Source of the DNA: Plasticicumulans lactativorans
Lineage (GTDB): Bacteria > Pseudomonadota > Gammaproteobacteria > Competibacterales > Competibacteraceae
Length of the DNA stretch: 64,000 nt
Direction: 5' to 3'
Assembly (NCBI RefSeq): GCF_004341245.1
Contig: NZ_SLWY01000010.1
Location: 1-64,000, forward strand
Shown: positions 29,042 to 37,048 of the stretch, piece by piece
How the letters are laid out: each line of letters starts with the position of its first letter
Numbering within the stretch: the first letter of the stretch is position 1
The notes under the pieces: generated by a model
The model's database searches: none
The model's input: only the letters and a program-made list of their open reading frames with translations
What the model was told of the DNA's origin: nothing
Made by a program: the position numbers and the translations under genes

Positions 29042-29785
29042 TCAGGAGTCGTGGGCGTTCGCGGAGAGCTGCCGGTCGATCATGTGCAGCAGCTTGTACA
29101 GCTCGGACGGCATCTGGGAGAAGGCGCTGTCCCGGCGCCAGACGAAGGGCGCGCGCGGGCCGTGGTAGTCGACGACCTCGCCGATCTGCGCGCAGGGCAG
29201 CCCGAAGCGACGGATCAGCCGCGCCAGCGGCGGCTCCATCATCGCCACCACGTATTCGCAGCCGGCGTTGAGGCCCATCGCCGTCATCGCCATGAACAGG
29301 CTGACCGGCAGGTAGGGGAAGTTGTCGCGTCCGGCGATGGCGACCGGATGCTCCGCCGGCAGGCTCACCGGCTTGTGCTGGTCGGTGGCGCGCCGGCGGA
29401 ACTGGGCCGGGATCGCCAGGCGCGAGCATTCGCCGATCAGGCGCCGCTCCACCGTCGACGAATCGAACAGGTCGCGACGCAGTGCGTGGCTGCAGTAGCG
29501 TTCGAACGGCAAGGGCGCATCGGGATCGGCGGGGTCGGTCAGCACCAGCCGAACGCAACCGGCGGCCTGGCCGGTGGGGCGATGCACAGCCAGGCAGTGC
29601 CGCGACTGGTCGTCGTAGTCGTCGCGCTCGAGTCCGTCGGGGCAGTCCTCCTCGCGCTCGAAGCCGAATTCGCGGCAATAGACGTCGTAGCGGATGCGGT
29701 GGACACGCTCGCGCAACTGCGACGTGTCGGCGGGGGTGACGTAGAAGTAGCGGTTGAACGCCTCGGTGATCGACGGAGCGTTCAT
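29042..29785 (-). CDS. PEP-CTERM/exosortase-associated acyltransferase (N-acyl amino acid synthase-like)
   Basis: A 247-residue GNAT/autoinducer-synthase-fold protein. The N-terminal FNRYFYVTPADTSQLRERV, then HRIRYDVYCREFGFE, and the core CLAVHRPTGQAAGCVRLV are diagnostic of the exosortase-associated acyltransferase family. Members of this family have been linked to long-chain N-acyl amino acid synthesis from acyl-ACP. The gene heads the minus-strand unit acyltransferase - ligase - decarboxylase - beta-helix. The start MNAPSITEAF (ATG 29785) is preferred to the longer open frame. A perfect hairpin lies 56-79 bp upstream. Confidence 0.87.
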   Translation of the reverse strand: MNAPSITEAFNRYFYVTPADTSQLRERVHRIRYDVYCREFGFEREEDCPDGLERDDYDDQSRHCLAVHRPTGQAAGCVRLVLTDPADPDAPLPFERYCSHALRRDLFDSSTVERRLIGECSRLAIPAQFRRRATDQHKPVSLPAEHPVAIAGRDNFPYLPVSLFMAMTAMGLNAGCEYVVAMMEPPLARLIRRFGLPCAQIGEVVDYHGPRAPFVWRRDSAFSQMPSELYKLLHMIDRQLSANAHDS

Positions 29786-29840
29786 GTCGTGAGGCGCCGG
29801 GAGGGGAGGGCGTGCCACGGTGCCTTCGCATACCCCGGCA

Positions 29841-29864
29841 CCCGACGAGTGTCGGGTGCCCGGT
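29841..29864. repeat. 10-bp inverted repeat in acyltransferase leader
   Basis: GGCACCCGAC and GTCGGGTGCC enclose a GAGT loop, a perfect stem-loop upstream of the acyltransferase gene. No T run follows on either strand within the stem context, so an mRNA leader structure or an operator is more likely than a terminator. Confidence 0.5.
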
Positions 29865-30213
29865 TGCATGGATCGGTGAGTGGCAAAAAAACTGACATCA
29901 TCAGATCGGCGGTATGGACCGCTACACTCCCCATGCTGCGCGTCCGGCTTACGGGGCCGGACGCTTAGCGCACCTCTCGCGGGCCTCTAGCCGCGCCAGC
30001 GGTATGATGCGATATCCAATGGATTCATGAGCTTGCGTTCACAGACGAACTGGTGTCGACGCCCACGTGCCCCACGGTATCCGTTGCCTGCGGTGATCTC
30101 CGCCGCGTGCCTCACGAAGTCCTTATAGTGACACACACCCGTATGTCAGCAAATGGCGCGCCGACCCACATCGGTGCGACACTTCATCACAGTCGGGAAC
30201 TTCCGGGCAATCA

Positions 30214-30247
30214 GCATGTCTTTTTGTTTTCGCATGCAAAGACATGC
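30214..30247. repeat. 10-bp inverted repeat upstream of Tim44-like gene
   Basis: GCATGTCTTT (30214-30223) and AAAGACATGC (30238-30247) form a perfect inverted repeat with a 14-nt centre that itself contains GCATGC. It ends 45 bp before the start codon and could be an operator or leader hairpin. Confidence 0.5.
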
Positions 30248-30292
30248 GTGCTTGCCGACAGGCCACCAGAATCCCTACCACGGAGACGATTG

Positions 30293-31156
30293 ATGAAGTC
30301 CTTCCTCGCGATGTGTTTGCTGTTCCTGACGGGCGCGTGGTTCGTGCCGGAGGCCGAGGCTGCGCGCATGGGCGGCGGCAAGAGCATGGGGCGGCAGGAA
30401 TCCACGTGGTCTCGCCAGGCCGCGCCGGGCCCGTCCGCACCGGCGGCGCAGCCGCGTCCCGCGGCCGACCCGGCGATGGCCAGGCCAGCGGGCAGTCGGT
30501 GGGCGGGGCCGATCGCCGGGCTCGTCGCCGGCGGACTGCTCGGCGCCCTGTTCTTCGGCGGTGCCTTCGAGGGCCTGCAGATGGCCGACGTGCTGGTGCT
30601 GGTGCTGGTGCTCGCCGCGGTGGTGTTCTTCGTCAGGCGCATGCGTCGCGCGCGCGTCCAGCCGGTGCCGGCGACGGCGCAGGCCTACGCGGCGCCGGCC
30701 GCTGCCGCTGCCGCCGGTCGCGTGGCCGCGCCGACGATCGGCTCCGGGCTCGGCGGGCAGGCGGGCGAAGCCCGTCCGGCATGGTTCGACGAGGCCCGCT
30801 TCCTGCAGGGCGCCAAGACCCACTTCATCAACCTGCAGGCCGCCTGGGATCGCGGTGACCTCGAGAAGCTGCGCGAGTACGTGACCCCCGAACTGCACGC
30901 CGAACTGGCGCGCGAGCGTGCGCAGCCCGGCAACGAAGCGCCTTACACCGAGGTGGTGGAACTGCATGCCGAACTCGTGAGCTTCCGCACCTACCCAGAC
31001 CACGTGCTCGCCAGCGTGCGCTACTCGGGCCTGATCCGCGAGGCGCGTGGTGCCGAGCCGCAACGCTTCGTCGAGGTCTGGAACGTGCAGCGTGGCATGG
31101 GCGATGCCCGCGCCAACTGGTACGTGGCCGGCATCCAGCAGCAGACGGATGCCTGA
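30293..31156 (+). CDS. Tim44-like domain membrane protein
   Basis: A 287-residue protein with an N-terminal signal peptide (cleavage near VPEAEAA, residue 23-24), an Ala/Pro-rich linker, two hydrophobic segments (about 65-85 and 90-104, the second being MADVLVLVLVLAAVVFFVRR) and a C-terminal Tim44-like domain (about 150-285, from WFDEARFLQGAKTHFINLQAAWDRGDLE). Bacterial Tim44-like proteins of this design are common in betaproteobacteria; their function is poorly known. ATG 30293 has GGAGACG at 30282-30288. Its end overlaps the glutaredoxin-like gene by 8 bp. Confidence 0.85.
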   Translation: MKSFLAMCLLFLTGAWFVPEAEAARMGGGKSMGRQESTWSRQAAPGPSAPAAQPRPAADPAMARPAGSRWAGPIAGLVAGGLLGALFFGGAFEGLQMADVLVLVLVLAAVVFFVRRMRRARVQPVPATAQAYAAPAAAAAAGRVAAPTIGSGLGGQAGEARPAWFDEARFLQGAKTHFINLQAAWDRGDLEKLREYVTPELHAELARERAQPGNEAPYTEVVELHAELVSFRTYPDHVLASVRYSGLIREARGAEPQRFVEVWNVQRGMGDARANWYVAGIQQQTDA

Positions 31157-31391
31157 GCGCGTGAGCGGCGTGCGGCTGTACTCGACGGTGGGCTGTCACC
31201 TCTGCGAGCGGGCGCAGCGGATCGTGCTCGAATGCTTGGGGCAGCCGGCGGTCGAGGTCGACATCGCCGACGACGAGGCACTGATGGCGCGCTACGCCAC
31301 CCGCATCCCGGTGCTGGCGCGCCTCGACACCCGTGCCGAACTCGCCTGGCCGTTCGGGGCCGACGACCTGCGCGCCTTCCTCGGCGCCTGA
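31149..31391 (+). CDS. Glutaredoxin-like protein (DUF836 type)
   Basis: An 80-residue thioredoxin-fold protein. LYSTVGCHLCERAQ carries the CHLC dithiol at residues 16-19; the cis-Pro is in ATRIPVLARL, followed by the WPFGADDLRAFL end typical of the DUF836/glutaredoxin-like group. It probably acts as a small cytoplasmic disulfide reductase. ATG 31149 overlaps the Tim44-like stop by 8 bp, so the pair is translationally coupled. Confidence 0.85.
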   Translation: MPERVSGVRLYSTVGCHLCERAQRIVLECLGQPAVEVDIADDEALMARYATRIPVLARLDTRAELAWPFGADDLRAFLGA

Positions 31392-31421
31392 ACGCCGCCG
31401 CGCCTGCGTGACGCCGTCACC

Positions 31422-31452
31422 AAAAAAGAACCCGCCTGACGGCGGGTTCTTT
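31422..31452. terminator. Bidirectional rho-independent terminator
   Basis: AAAAAAGAACCCGCC - TGAC - GGCGGGTTCTTT forms a strong stem with an A run on one side and a T run on the other. It separates the convergent glutaredoxin-like gene (plus) and RhlE-type gene (minus) and can serve both. Confidence 0.88.
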
Positions 31453-31469
31453 CGTCTTGGGCAGTCGCC

Positions 31470-32825
31470 TCAGAATTCGCGGCGGCGCTGGGGGCGTCCG
31501 TCGGCGCTGGGGCGGCGTGCCGGCGTGCCGTCACGCGGAGCGCGGTGCGATTCGCCGCTGCCGGTGCGCGCGTCGCGGCCGAAGCCGTTGTTGCTGCTGC
31601 GCATGCCCTCGCCGCTGCGGCGCGGGCCATAGCCCTTGCCGCGCGGGCCCGAGGAGGACGGGCGGCGCGGGGGCAGGCGGCGCAGCCGGCGCGTCGGCTC
31701 CAGGCCTTCGAGCACCGATTCCGGCAGGGCCTGGCCGGTGTAGCGCTCGATGCGCTCCAGGTGGCGGATGTCCTCGGGCGTGGCGAGCGCGATGGCGATG
31801 CCCGAGGCGCCGGCGCGCCCGGTGCGGCCGATGCGGTGCACGTAGTCCTCGGCGAACTTCGGCAGGTCGAAATTCACCACGTGGCTGATGCCGCTGACGT
31901 CGATGCCGCGCGCGGCGACGTCGGTGGCCACGAGCAGGCGCACGCGCCCGCTGCGTAGGTGCGCGAGGGTGCGGTTGCGTACCGACTGCGGCATGTCGCC
32001 GTGCAGCGGCGCAGCTGCCAGGCCGCGTTCACGCAGCGCGTCGGCGAGCGCGTCGACGTCGCGCTTGGTGGCGACGAACACGATCGCCTTGTCGACGCTC
32101 GAGCAGCTCAGTACGCGTTCGAGCAGGCGACGCTTGTGGGCGTGGTCGTCGGCGACGTGCAGGCGCTGCTCGATGTTCGCCTGGTTCTCGGCGGTGACCT
32201 CGATCGCGACGCGCACCGGGTCACGCAGCAGGCGCTCGGCCAGGCGCTGCATGGTGGCGTCGAGGGTGGCGGTGAACAGCAGGGTCTGGCGGTCTTGCGG
32301 CAGGGCGGCCGAAATGGCTTCCACGTCGTCCTTGAAGCCCATGTCGAGCATGCGGTCGGCCTCATCGAGTACCAGCAGTTGCACCTGCGACAGGTCGAGC
32401 CGGCCGCGCTCCATGTGGTCGAGCAGGCGGCCCGGCGTGCCGACGACGAGGTCGAGCGGTCCGGAGAGCGCGCGCAACTGCGCGGCGTAGGGCATGCCGC
32501 CGACGATGCTGGCGGTGGCGACGCGCAGGTAACGGCCGTACTTCTTGGCGGCGTCGGTGACCTGGGCGGCGAGTTCGCGGGTCGGGGTCAGCACCAGCAC
32601 GCGCGGCGTGCGGCGGCGTTCGGTGAGCGGCGTGGTGAGGGCCTGCAGCGCCGGCAGCATGAACGCGGCGGTCTTGCCGGTGCCGGTCTGGGCCGAGGCG
32701 ATCACGTCGCGGCCGGCGAGTGCTTCGGGGATGGCTTCGGCCTGGACCGGCGTCGGCGCGGTGTAGCCGGCCTCGGTCAGGGCGCGGAGGATGGCGGGGT
32801 CGAACTGAAAATCGGCAAAGGACAT
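31470..32825 (-). CDS. rhlE: DEAD-box ATP-dependent RNA helicase (RhlE type)
   Basis: A 451-residue RNA helicase. Q motif PTPVQ (24-28), motif I AQTGTGKT (45-52), motif II VLDEADRMLDMGF, motif III FTAT, motif V TDVAARGID and motif VI HRIGRTGRAG are intact. The C-terminal tail after about residue 375 is Arg/Gly/Ser/Pro-rich, low complexity, and likely binds RNA. Length and motif II wording fit RhlE, with roles in ribosome assembly and RNA decay. The promoter should lie in the 464-bp gap upstream. Confidence 0.9.
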   Translation of the reverse strand: MSFADFQFDPAILRALTEAGYTAPTPVQAEAIPEALAGRDVIASAQTGTGKTAAFMLPALQALTTPLTERRRTPRVLVLTPTRELAAQVTDAAKKYGRYLRVATASIVGGMPYAAQLRALSGPLDLVVGTPGRLLDHMERGRLDLSQVQLLVLDEADRMLDMGFKDDVEAISAALPQDRQTLLFTATLDATMQRLAERLLRDPVRVAIEVTAENQANIEQRLHVADDHAHKRRLLERVLSCSSVDKAIVFVATKRDVDALADALRERGLAAAPLHGDMPQSVRNRTLAHLRSGRVRLLVATDVAARGIDVSGISHVVNFDLPKFAEDYVHRIGRTGRAGASGIAIALATPEDIRHLERIERYTGQALPESVLEGLEPTRRLRRLPPRRPSSSGPRGKGYGPRRSGEGMRSSNNGFGRDARTGSGESHRAPRDGTPARRPSADGRPQRRREF

Positions 32826-33289
32826 CGGGCGGTTCCATTGTGAGTCACAACGGCACGGCGCACGGACCGCGAGCAGCGGGAGCGGGCAGGACGGGAGGCG
32901 CCGGTGCGGGAAACATCGTCGCCAACCGGACTAACGAGGGGCGGCGCGGGCGCCATCCCGGGGAGGGTCAGAGAGCGATGAAGGCATCGCGTCGTGGTCG
33001 ACGCGAAGGCGCGCACTATACGCATCTGCGCCCCGCGCCGCCAGCGACATCGGCTGCGCGGGGCGCGCGCCGCGCCGCGATCCGCAACGCCGGCGGGTGC
33101 CCGCGCGCTACGGGTGTACGCCGAAAGCCACCGTGGCGGGCGTTCGCGGGTGGTTTCACCGACACAGCCGCGTCCGGGACTTGACCTTGTACGGAACTGG
33201 CACAGGCTGTTGTTCAGCGCCGGGCGCGTGCCGCCCCGGTGCGGGCCCGACGGCCCCGCCCCCCGACCACCCCAGCAGGGAGATTCACG
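32826..33289. other. Non-coding divergent gap, rhlE / fadL-like gene
   Basis: 464 bp with no supported gene. It must contain the promoters of rhlE (minus) and the fatty acid cluster (plus). A TATAGT on the minus strand (33015-33020) lacks a good -35. Long GC-only runs near 33040-33110 give spurious open frames. Confidence 0.4.
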
Positions 33290-34621
33290 ATGCGACAGCA
33301 CCACCTTCACGCGGCACTCGTGGCGCTCGCCACCGGCAGCGTGTGCGCCGGCACGGCTCACGCGGCCGGCTTCCAGATCACCGAAGCCAGCGTCGCCGGG
33401 CTCGGCCGCGCCTTCGCCGGTGCCGGCCTGGTCGGCGACGACCTCTCGGCGGTGGCCTACAACCCCGCCGGCATGACCCTGCTGAGCGGTACCGCGGTGC
33501 AGGGCGGGCTGACCTTCATCGATGCCGACGCCTATTTCAGCGGCAGTTCGACGCGCCACGTCGGCCCGCTCGCGCGCAGCGAGAGCGGACGCGACAACGC
33601 CGGTGCCGGTGCGGTGGTGCCGAACGGCTACTTCGTCACCGAGATCAACGAGCGCATGCGCTTCGGCCTCGGCGTCAACGCCCCCTTCGGCCTGCGCACC
33701 GAATACGGCCGCGACTGGGTGGGGCGCTACCACGCGGTCGAATCGGACCTGACCACGGTCGACATCAACCCGTCGCTCGCCTTCCGCATCAACGAGCAGT
33801 TCTCGATCGGCATCGGCGTGAGCTACCAGTACGTCGACGCCACCCTCACCCAGCGCATTCCCGGCCTGCGCCCGACCGGCACGGTGCCGCCGCTGGTGCC
33901 GGCGGCCGACGGCTTCGGCAAGGTCGAGGGCGACGACTGGAGCTGGGGCTGGAACCTCGGTGCGATGTGGGAGATCGACCCCGACACCCGCCTCGGCATC
34001 AGCTTCCGCTCGAAGATCAAGCAGGAGCTCGAAGGCGATCTCGAAACCACGCGCAAGGCCGGCACCCTCGTCAACAACCGCCCGCTGCCCGCCGACGTGA
34101 CCGTGCGCAGCGACGCCTCCGCCGAGGTCGACCTGCCGGAGACGGTCGGCCTGATGTTCTACAAACGGCTCGACCCGAAGTGGGGCGTCGCCGCGGCGGC
34201 GCGCTGGACCAACTGGAGCCGCTTCCAGGAACTGCGCATCGAGTCCACCGGCTTCGCCGGCGGCGCCTCGGTGACCGAGGAGAACTGGGAGGACACCTGG
34301 GCGCTGTCGGTGGGCGTGGACCACTACTACAACGAGCAGTGGACGCTGCGCGCTGGCATGGCGTGGGACCAGTCGCCGGTGCCGAACAGCGGCGATCGCA
34401 CCGCGCGCATCCCCGATTCCGACCGCTTCTGGCTCAGCGTCGGCGCGAGCTACCGGCCGAGCAAGAACGTCACCGTCGACATGGGGCTCGCGCACCTGTT
34501 CTTCCGCGACGCCGACACCTCCGACGCGATCAGCAGCGGCCCGACCTTCGGTGACCAGCTCAACGGCAGCTACAACAGCAGCGCCAACCTGGTCGGCGTG
34601 GCGGTGCAGTACCGTTTCTGA
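33290..34621 (+). CDS. Outer-membrane long-chain fatty acid transporter (OmpP1/FadL family)
   Basis: A 443-residue outer-membrane barrel. The signal peptide ends at AGTAHA (about residue 25), and the mature start AGFQITEASVAGLGRAFAG and the NPAGM motif (about 63-67) are FadL hallmarks. It ends in Phe (VQYRF), as expected for Bam-assembled barrels. It would import long-chain fatty acids or other hydrophobic substrates such as aromatic hydrocarbons. It is first of five co-directional lipid genes, followed after 49 bp by the FadN-type enzyme, which favours a fatty-acid role. ATG 33290 has AGGGAG upstream at 33277-33282. Confidence 0.9.
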   Translation: MRQHHLHAALVALATGSVCAGTAHAAGFQITEASVAGLGRAFAGAGLVGDDLSAVAYNPAGMTLLSGTAVQGGLTFIDADAYFSGSSTRHVGPLARSESGRDNAGAGAVVPNGYFVTEINERMRFGLGVNAPFGLRTEYGRDWVGRYHAVESDLTTVDINPSLAFRINEQFSIGIGVSYQYVDATLTQRIPGLRPTGTVPPLVPAADGFGKVEGDDWSWGWNLGAMWEIDPDTRLGISFRSKIKQELEGDLETTRKAGTLVNNRPLPADVTVRSDASAEVDLPETVGLMFYKRLDPKWGVAAAARWTNWSRFQELRIESTGFAGGASVTEENWEDTWALSVGVDHYYNEQWTLRAGMAWDQSPVPNSGDRTARIPDSDRFWLSVGASYRPSKNVTVDMGLAHLFFRDADTSDAISSGPTFGDQLNGSYNSSANLVGVAVQYRF

Positions 34622-34670
34622 GCGACCGACGCCGCGGCGGCGCCGCAGCCGGCGCAAGGAGAGACCCGAT

Positions 34671-37037
34671 ATGACCCGAGGACCGTTCGTTCGCCGCGTG
34701 GCCGTGCTCGGCGCCGGCGTGATGGGGGCGCAGATCGCGGCGCACCTCGCCAACGTCGGCGTGGAGGTGTGGCTGTTCGACCTCCCGGCCGACGCCGCCG
34801 ACCCCCGTCGCACCGCGCGCGACGCCATCGGCCGGCTGGCGAAGCTCGACCCGGCGCCGCTCGCCAGCCCGGCGCGCGCCGGGCTGATCCACCCGGCCAG
34901 CTACGCCGGGGACCTCGGCCAGCTCGGCGCCTGCGACCTGGTCATCGAGGCCATCGCCGAGCGCATCGACTGGAAGCACGCGCTGTACGCGCGCATCGCG
35001 CCGGCGCTGGCGCCGCACGCGGTCCTCGCCAGCAACACCTCGGGCCTCGGCATCGACCGCCTCGCCGAGGCGCTGCCGGCGGCGCTGCGCGCGCGCTTCT
35101 GCGGCGTGCACTTCTTCAACCCGCCGCGCTACATGGCGCTGGTGGAGCTCGTGCCCGGCGCGGCGACCGCGCCCGAGGTGCTGGACCGGCTCGAAACCTT
35201 CCTGACCACCACGCTCGGCAAGAGCGTGATTCGCGCCCGCGACACGCCGAACTTCATCGCCAACCGCATCGGCGTGTTCTCGATCCTCGCGGTGATGCAC
35301 CACACGCAGGCCTTCGGCCTGCCGCTGGACCTGGTCGACGCGCTCACCGGGCCGGCGATCGGGCGGCCGAAGAGCGCCACCTACCGCACCGCCGACGTGG
35401 TCGGGCTCGACACCCTCGCGCACGTGGTCAGGGGCTCCGCGGCGGTGCTCGCCGACGACCCCTGGGCCGCGCACATGGTGCTGCCGGCATGGCTCGACGC
35501 GCTGATCGCGCGCGGCGCGCTCGGGCAGAAGAGCGGCGCCGGCCTCTACCGCAAGGACGGCAAGGCCATCCTCGTGCTCGACCCGGCGCGCGGCGACTAC
35601 GTGCCGGTCAGCGCCGCGGTCGACCCCGGGGTCGCCGCGCTGCTCGCCCGGCCCGACCCGGCCGAGCGGCTGGCCGCGCTGCGCGCGAGCGCGCACCCGC
35701 AGGCGCGCTTCGTCTGGGCGATCCAGCGCGACGTGTTCCACTACGCCGCGCACTGGCTCGCCAGCATCGCCGACAACGCGCGCGATCTCGACCTGGCGAT
35801 GCGCTGGGGCTTCGGCTGGGCGCAGGGGCCGTTCGAGACCTGGCAGGCCGCCGGCTGGCGCGAGGTCGCCGGCTGGATCGCCGAGGACATCGCCGCCGGG
35901 CGCGCGCTCGGCGCCACGCCGCTGCCGGCCTGGGTCGCGACGGTCGACGGGGTGCACCGGCCGCAGGGCAGCTACGCGCCGGCCGGCGACGCCTGGCGGT
36001 CGCGTTCCGCGCTCGCGGTCTACGCGCGCCAGCCCTACCCGGAGCGGGTGTTCGGCGAGGCGCCGCCGGCGTACGGCGAAACCGCCTACGAGGACGCCGG
36101 CGTGCGCCTCTGGCACGACGGCGACCGCATCGGCGTGCTGTCGTTAAAGAGCAAGCTGCACACCCTCGGCGCGGCGGTGATCGAGGGTATCAGCGCCGCG
36201 CTCGCGCTCGCCGAGACGCGCTTCGACGCGCTGGTGATCTGGCCGACCGAGGCGCCGTTCTCGGTCGGTGCCAACCTGGTCGAATTCGGCCCGCTGCTCG
36301 CGGCGGGGGATCTCGCGGGCTTCACCGCTGCCGTCGCGCGCTTCCAGCAGACCCTGCTGGCGCTGCGCGACAGCCCGCTGCCGGTGGTCGCCGCGGTGCA
36401 GGGGCTCGCACTCGGCGGCGGCTGCGAGCTGCTGCTGCACTGCGACCGCGTGGTCGCGGCGCTGGAGAGCTACATCGGCCTGCCCGAGGCCGGCGTCGGG
36501 CTGCTGCCGGCCGGCGGCGGCAGCAAGGAGCTGGTCCGCCGCGCCGCGCTCGCCGCGCAGGGCGCGGACCTCTACCCCTTCGTCAAGTCGGCCTTCGAAA
36601 CCATCGCGATGGCCAAGGTCGGCAGGAGCGCCGAGGAGGCGCGCACGCTCGGCTTCCTGCGGCCCGACGACGTGATCGTCGCGCACCCGCGCGAGCTGCT
36701 GTACGTGGCGAAGAGCGAGGCGCGCGCGCTCGCCGAGCGCGGCTACCGTCCGCCGCCGGCGCAGCCGATCCGCGTGCTCGGCCGCGGCGGGCTCGGCACG
36801 CTGAAGCTCCTGCTGCTGAACATGGCCGAGGGCGGCTTCATCTCCGCGCACGACCACGCCATCGCCGTGCGCGTCGCCGAGGTGCTCTGCGGTGGCGACC
36901 TCGATGCCGACAGCGAGGTGACCGAGGCGTGGCTGCTCGACCTGGAGCGCCGCCACTTCGTCGCGCTGGCCGCCACCGCCCCCACGCAGGCGCGCATCGA
37001 GCACATGCTGAAAACCGGCAAGCCGCTGCGTAACTGA
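34671..37037 (+). CDS. fadN: 3-hydroxyacyl-CoA dehydrogenase / enoyl-CoA hydratase fusion (FadN type)
   Basis: A 788-residue bifunctional beta-oxidation enzyme. The N-terminal NAD-binding dehydrogenase has RVAVLGAGVMGAQIAAHLA (residues 8-26) and HFFNPPRYMALVELVPG; the helical 3HCDH domains follow (about 190-450). The C-terminal crotonase domain (about 490-710) has QGLALGGGCELLLHCD and IGLPEAGVGLLPAGGGSKE. Dehydrogenase-first order and length match Bacillus-type FadN rather than E. coli FadB, which has hydratase first. It is followed after 11 bp by the thiolase, so the pair completes the hydration, oxidation and thiolysis steps. Confidence 0.9.
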   Translation: MTRGPFVRRVAVLGAGVMGAQIAAHLANVGVEVWLFDLPADAADPRRTARDAIGRLAKLDPAPLASPARAGLIHPASYAGDLGQLGACDLVIEAIAERIDWKHALYARIAPALAPHAVLASNTSGLGIDRLAEALPAALRARFCGVHFFNPPRYMALVELVPGAATAPEVLDRLETFLTTTLGKSVIRARDTPNFIANRIGVFSILAVMHHTQAFGLPLDLVDALTGPAIGRPKSATYRTADVVGLDTLAHVVRGSAAVLADDPWAAHMVLPAWLDALIARGALGQKSGAGLYRKDGKAILVLDPARGDYVPVSAAVDPGVAALLARPDPAERLAALRASAHPQARFVWAIQRDVFHYAAHWLASIADNARDLDLAMRWGFGWAQGPFETWQAAGWREVAGWIAEDIAAGRALGATPLPAWVATVDGVHRPQGSYAPAGDAWRSRSALAVYARQPYPERVFGEAPPAYGETAYEDAGVRLWHDGDRIGVLSLKSKLHTLGAAVIEGISAALALAETRFDALVIWPTEAPFSVGANLVEFGPLLAAGDLAGFTAAVARFQQTLLALRDSPLPVVAAVQGLALGGGCELLLHCDRVVAALESYIGLPEAGVGLLPAGGGSKELVRRAALAAQGADLYPFVKSAFETIAMAKVGRSAEEARTLGFLRPDDVIVAHPRELLYVAKSEARALAERGYRPPPAQPIRVLGRGGLGTLKLLLLNMAEGGFISAHDHAIAVRVAEVLCGGDLDADSEVTEAWLLDLERRHFVALAATAPTQARIEHMLKTGKPLRN

Positions 37038-37048
37038 GGAGAACGCCG

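Larger units (their letters stand above)
29786..30292. other. Divergent intergenic region, acyltransferase / Tim44-like gene
   Basis: 507 bp without a supported gene. It carries two inverted repeats (29841-29864 and 30214-30247) and must hold promoters for both directions. An isolated TATGAT occurs at 30003-30008 but without a good -35. Base composition is less GC-rich than the flanking genes. Confidence 0.5.

Noticed and set aside
29800-29830. TGGCACG on the minus strand upstream of the acyltransferase as a possible sigma-54 -24 box
   Set aside because: The -12 position reads CC instead of GC at the required spacing, so the promoter match fails.
33200-33225. CTGGCACAGGCTGTTG upstream of the FadL-like gene as a sigma-54 promoter
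   Set aside because: The TTG lies one base too far from the GG; the required GG-N10-GC spacing is not met.
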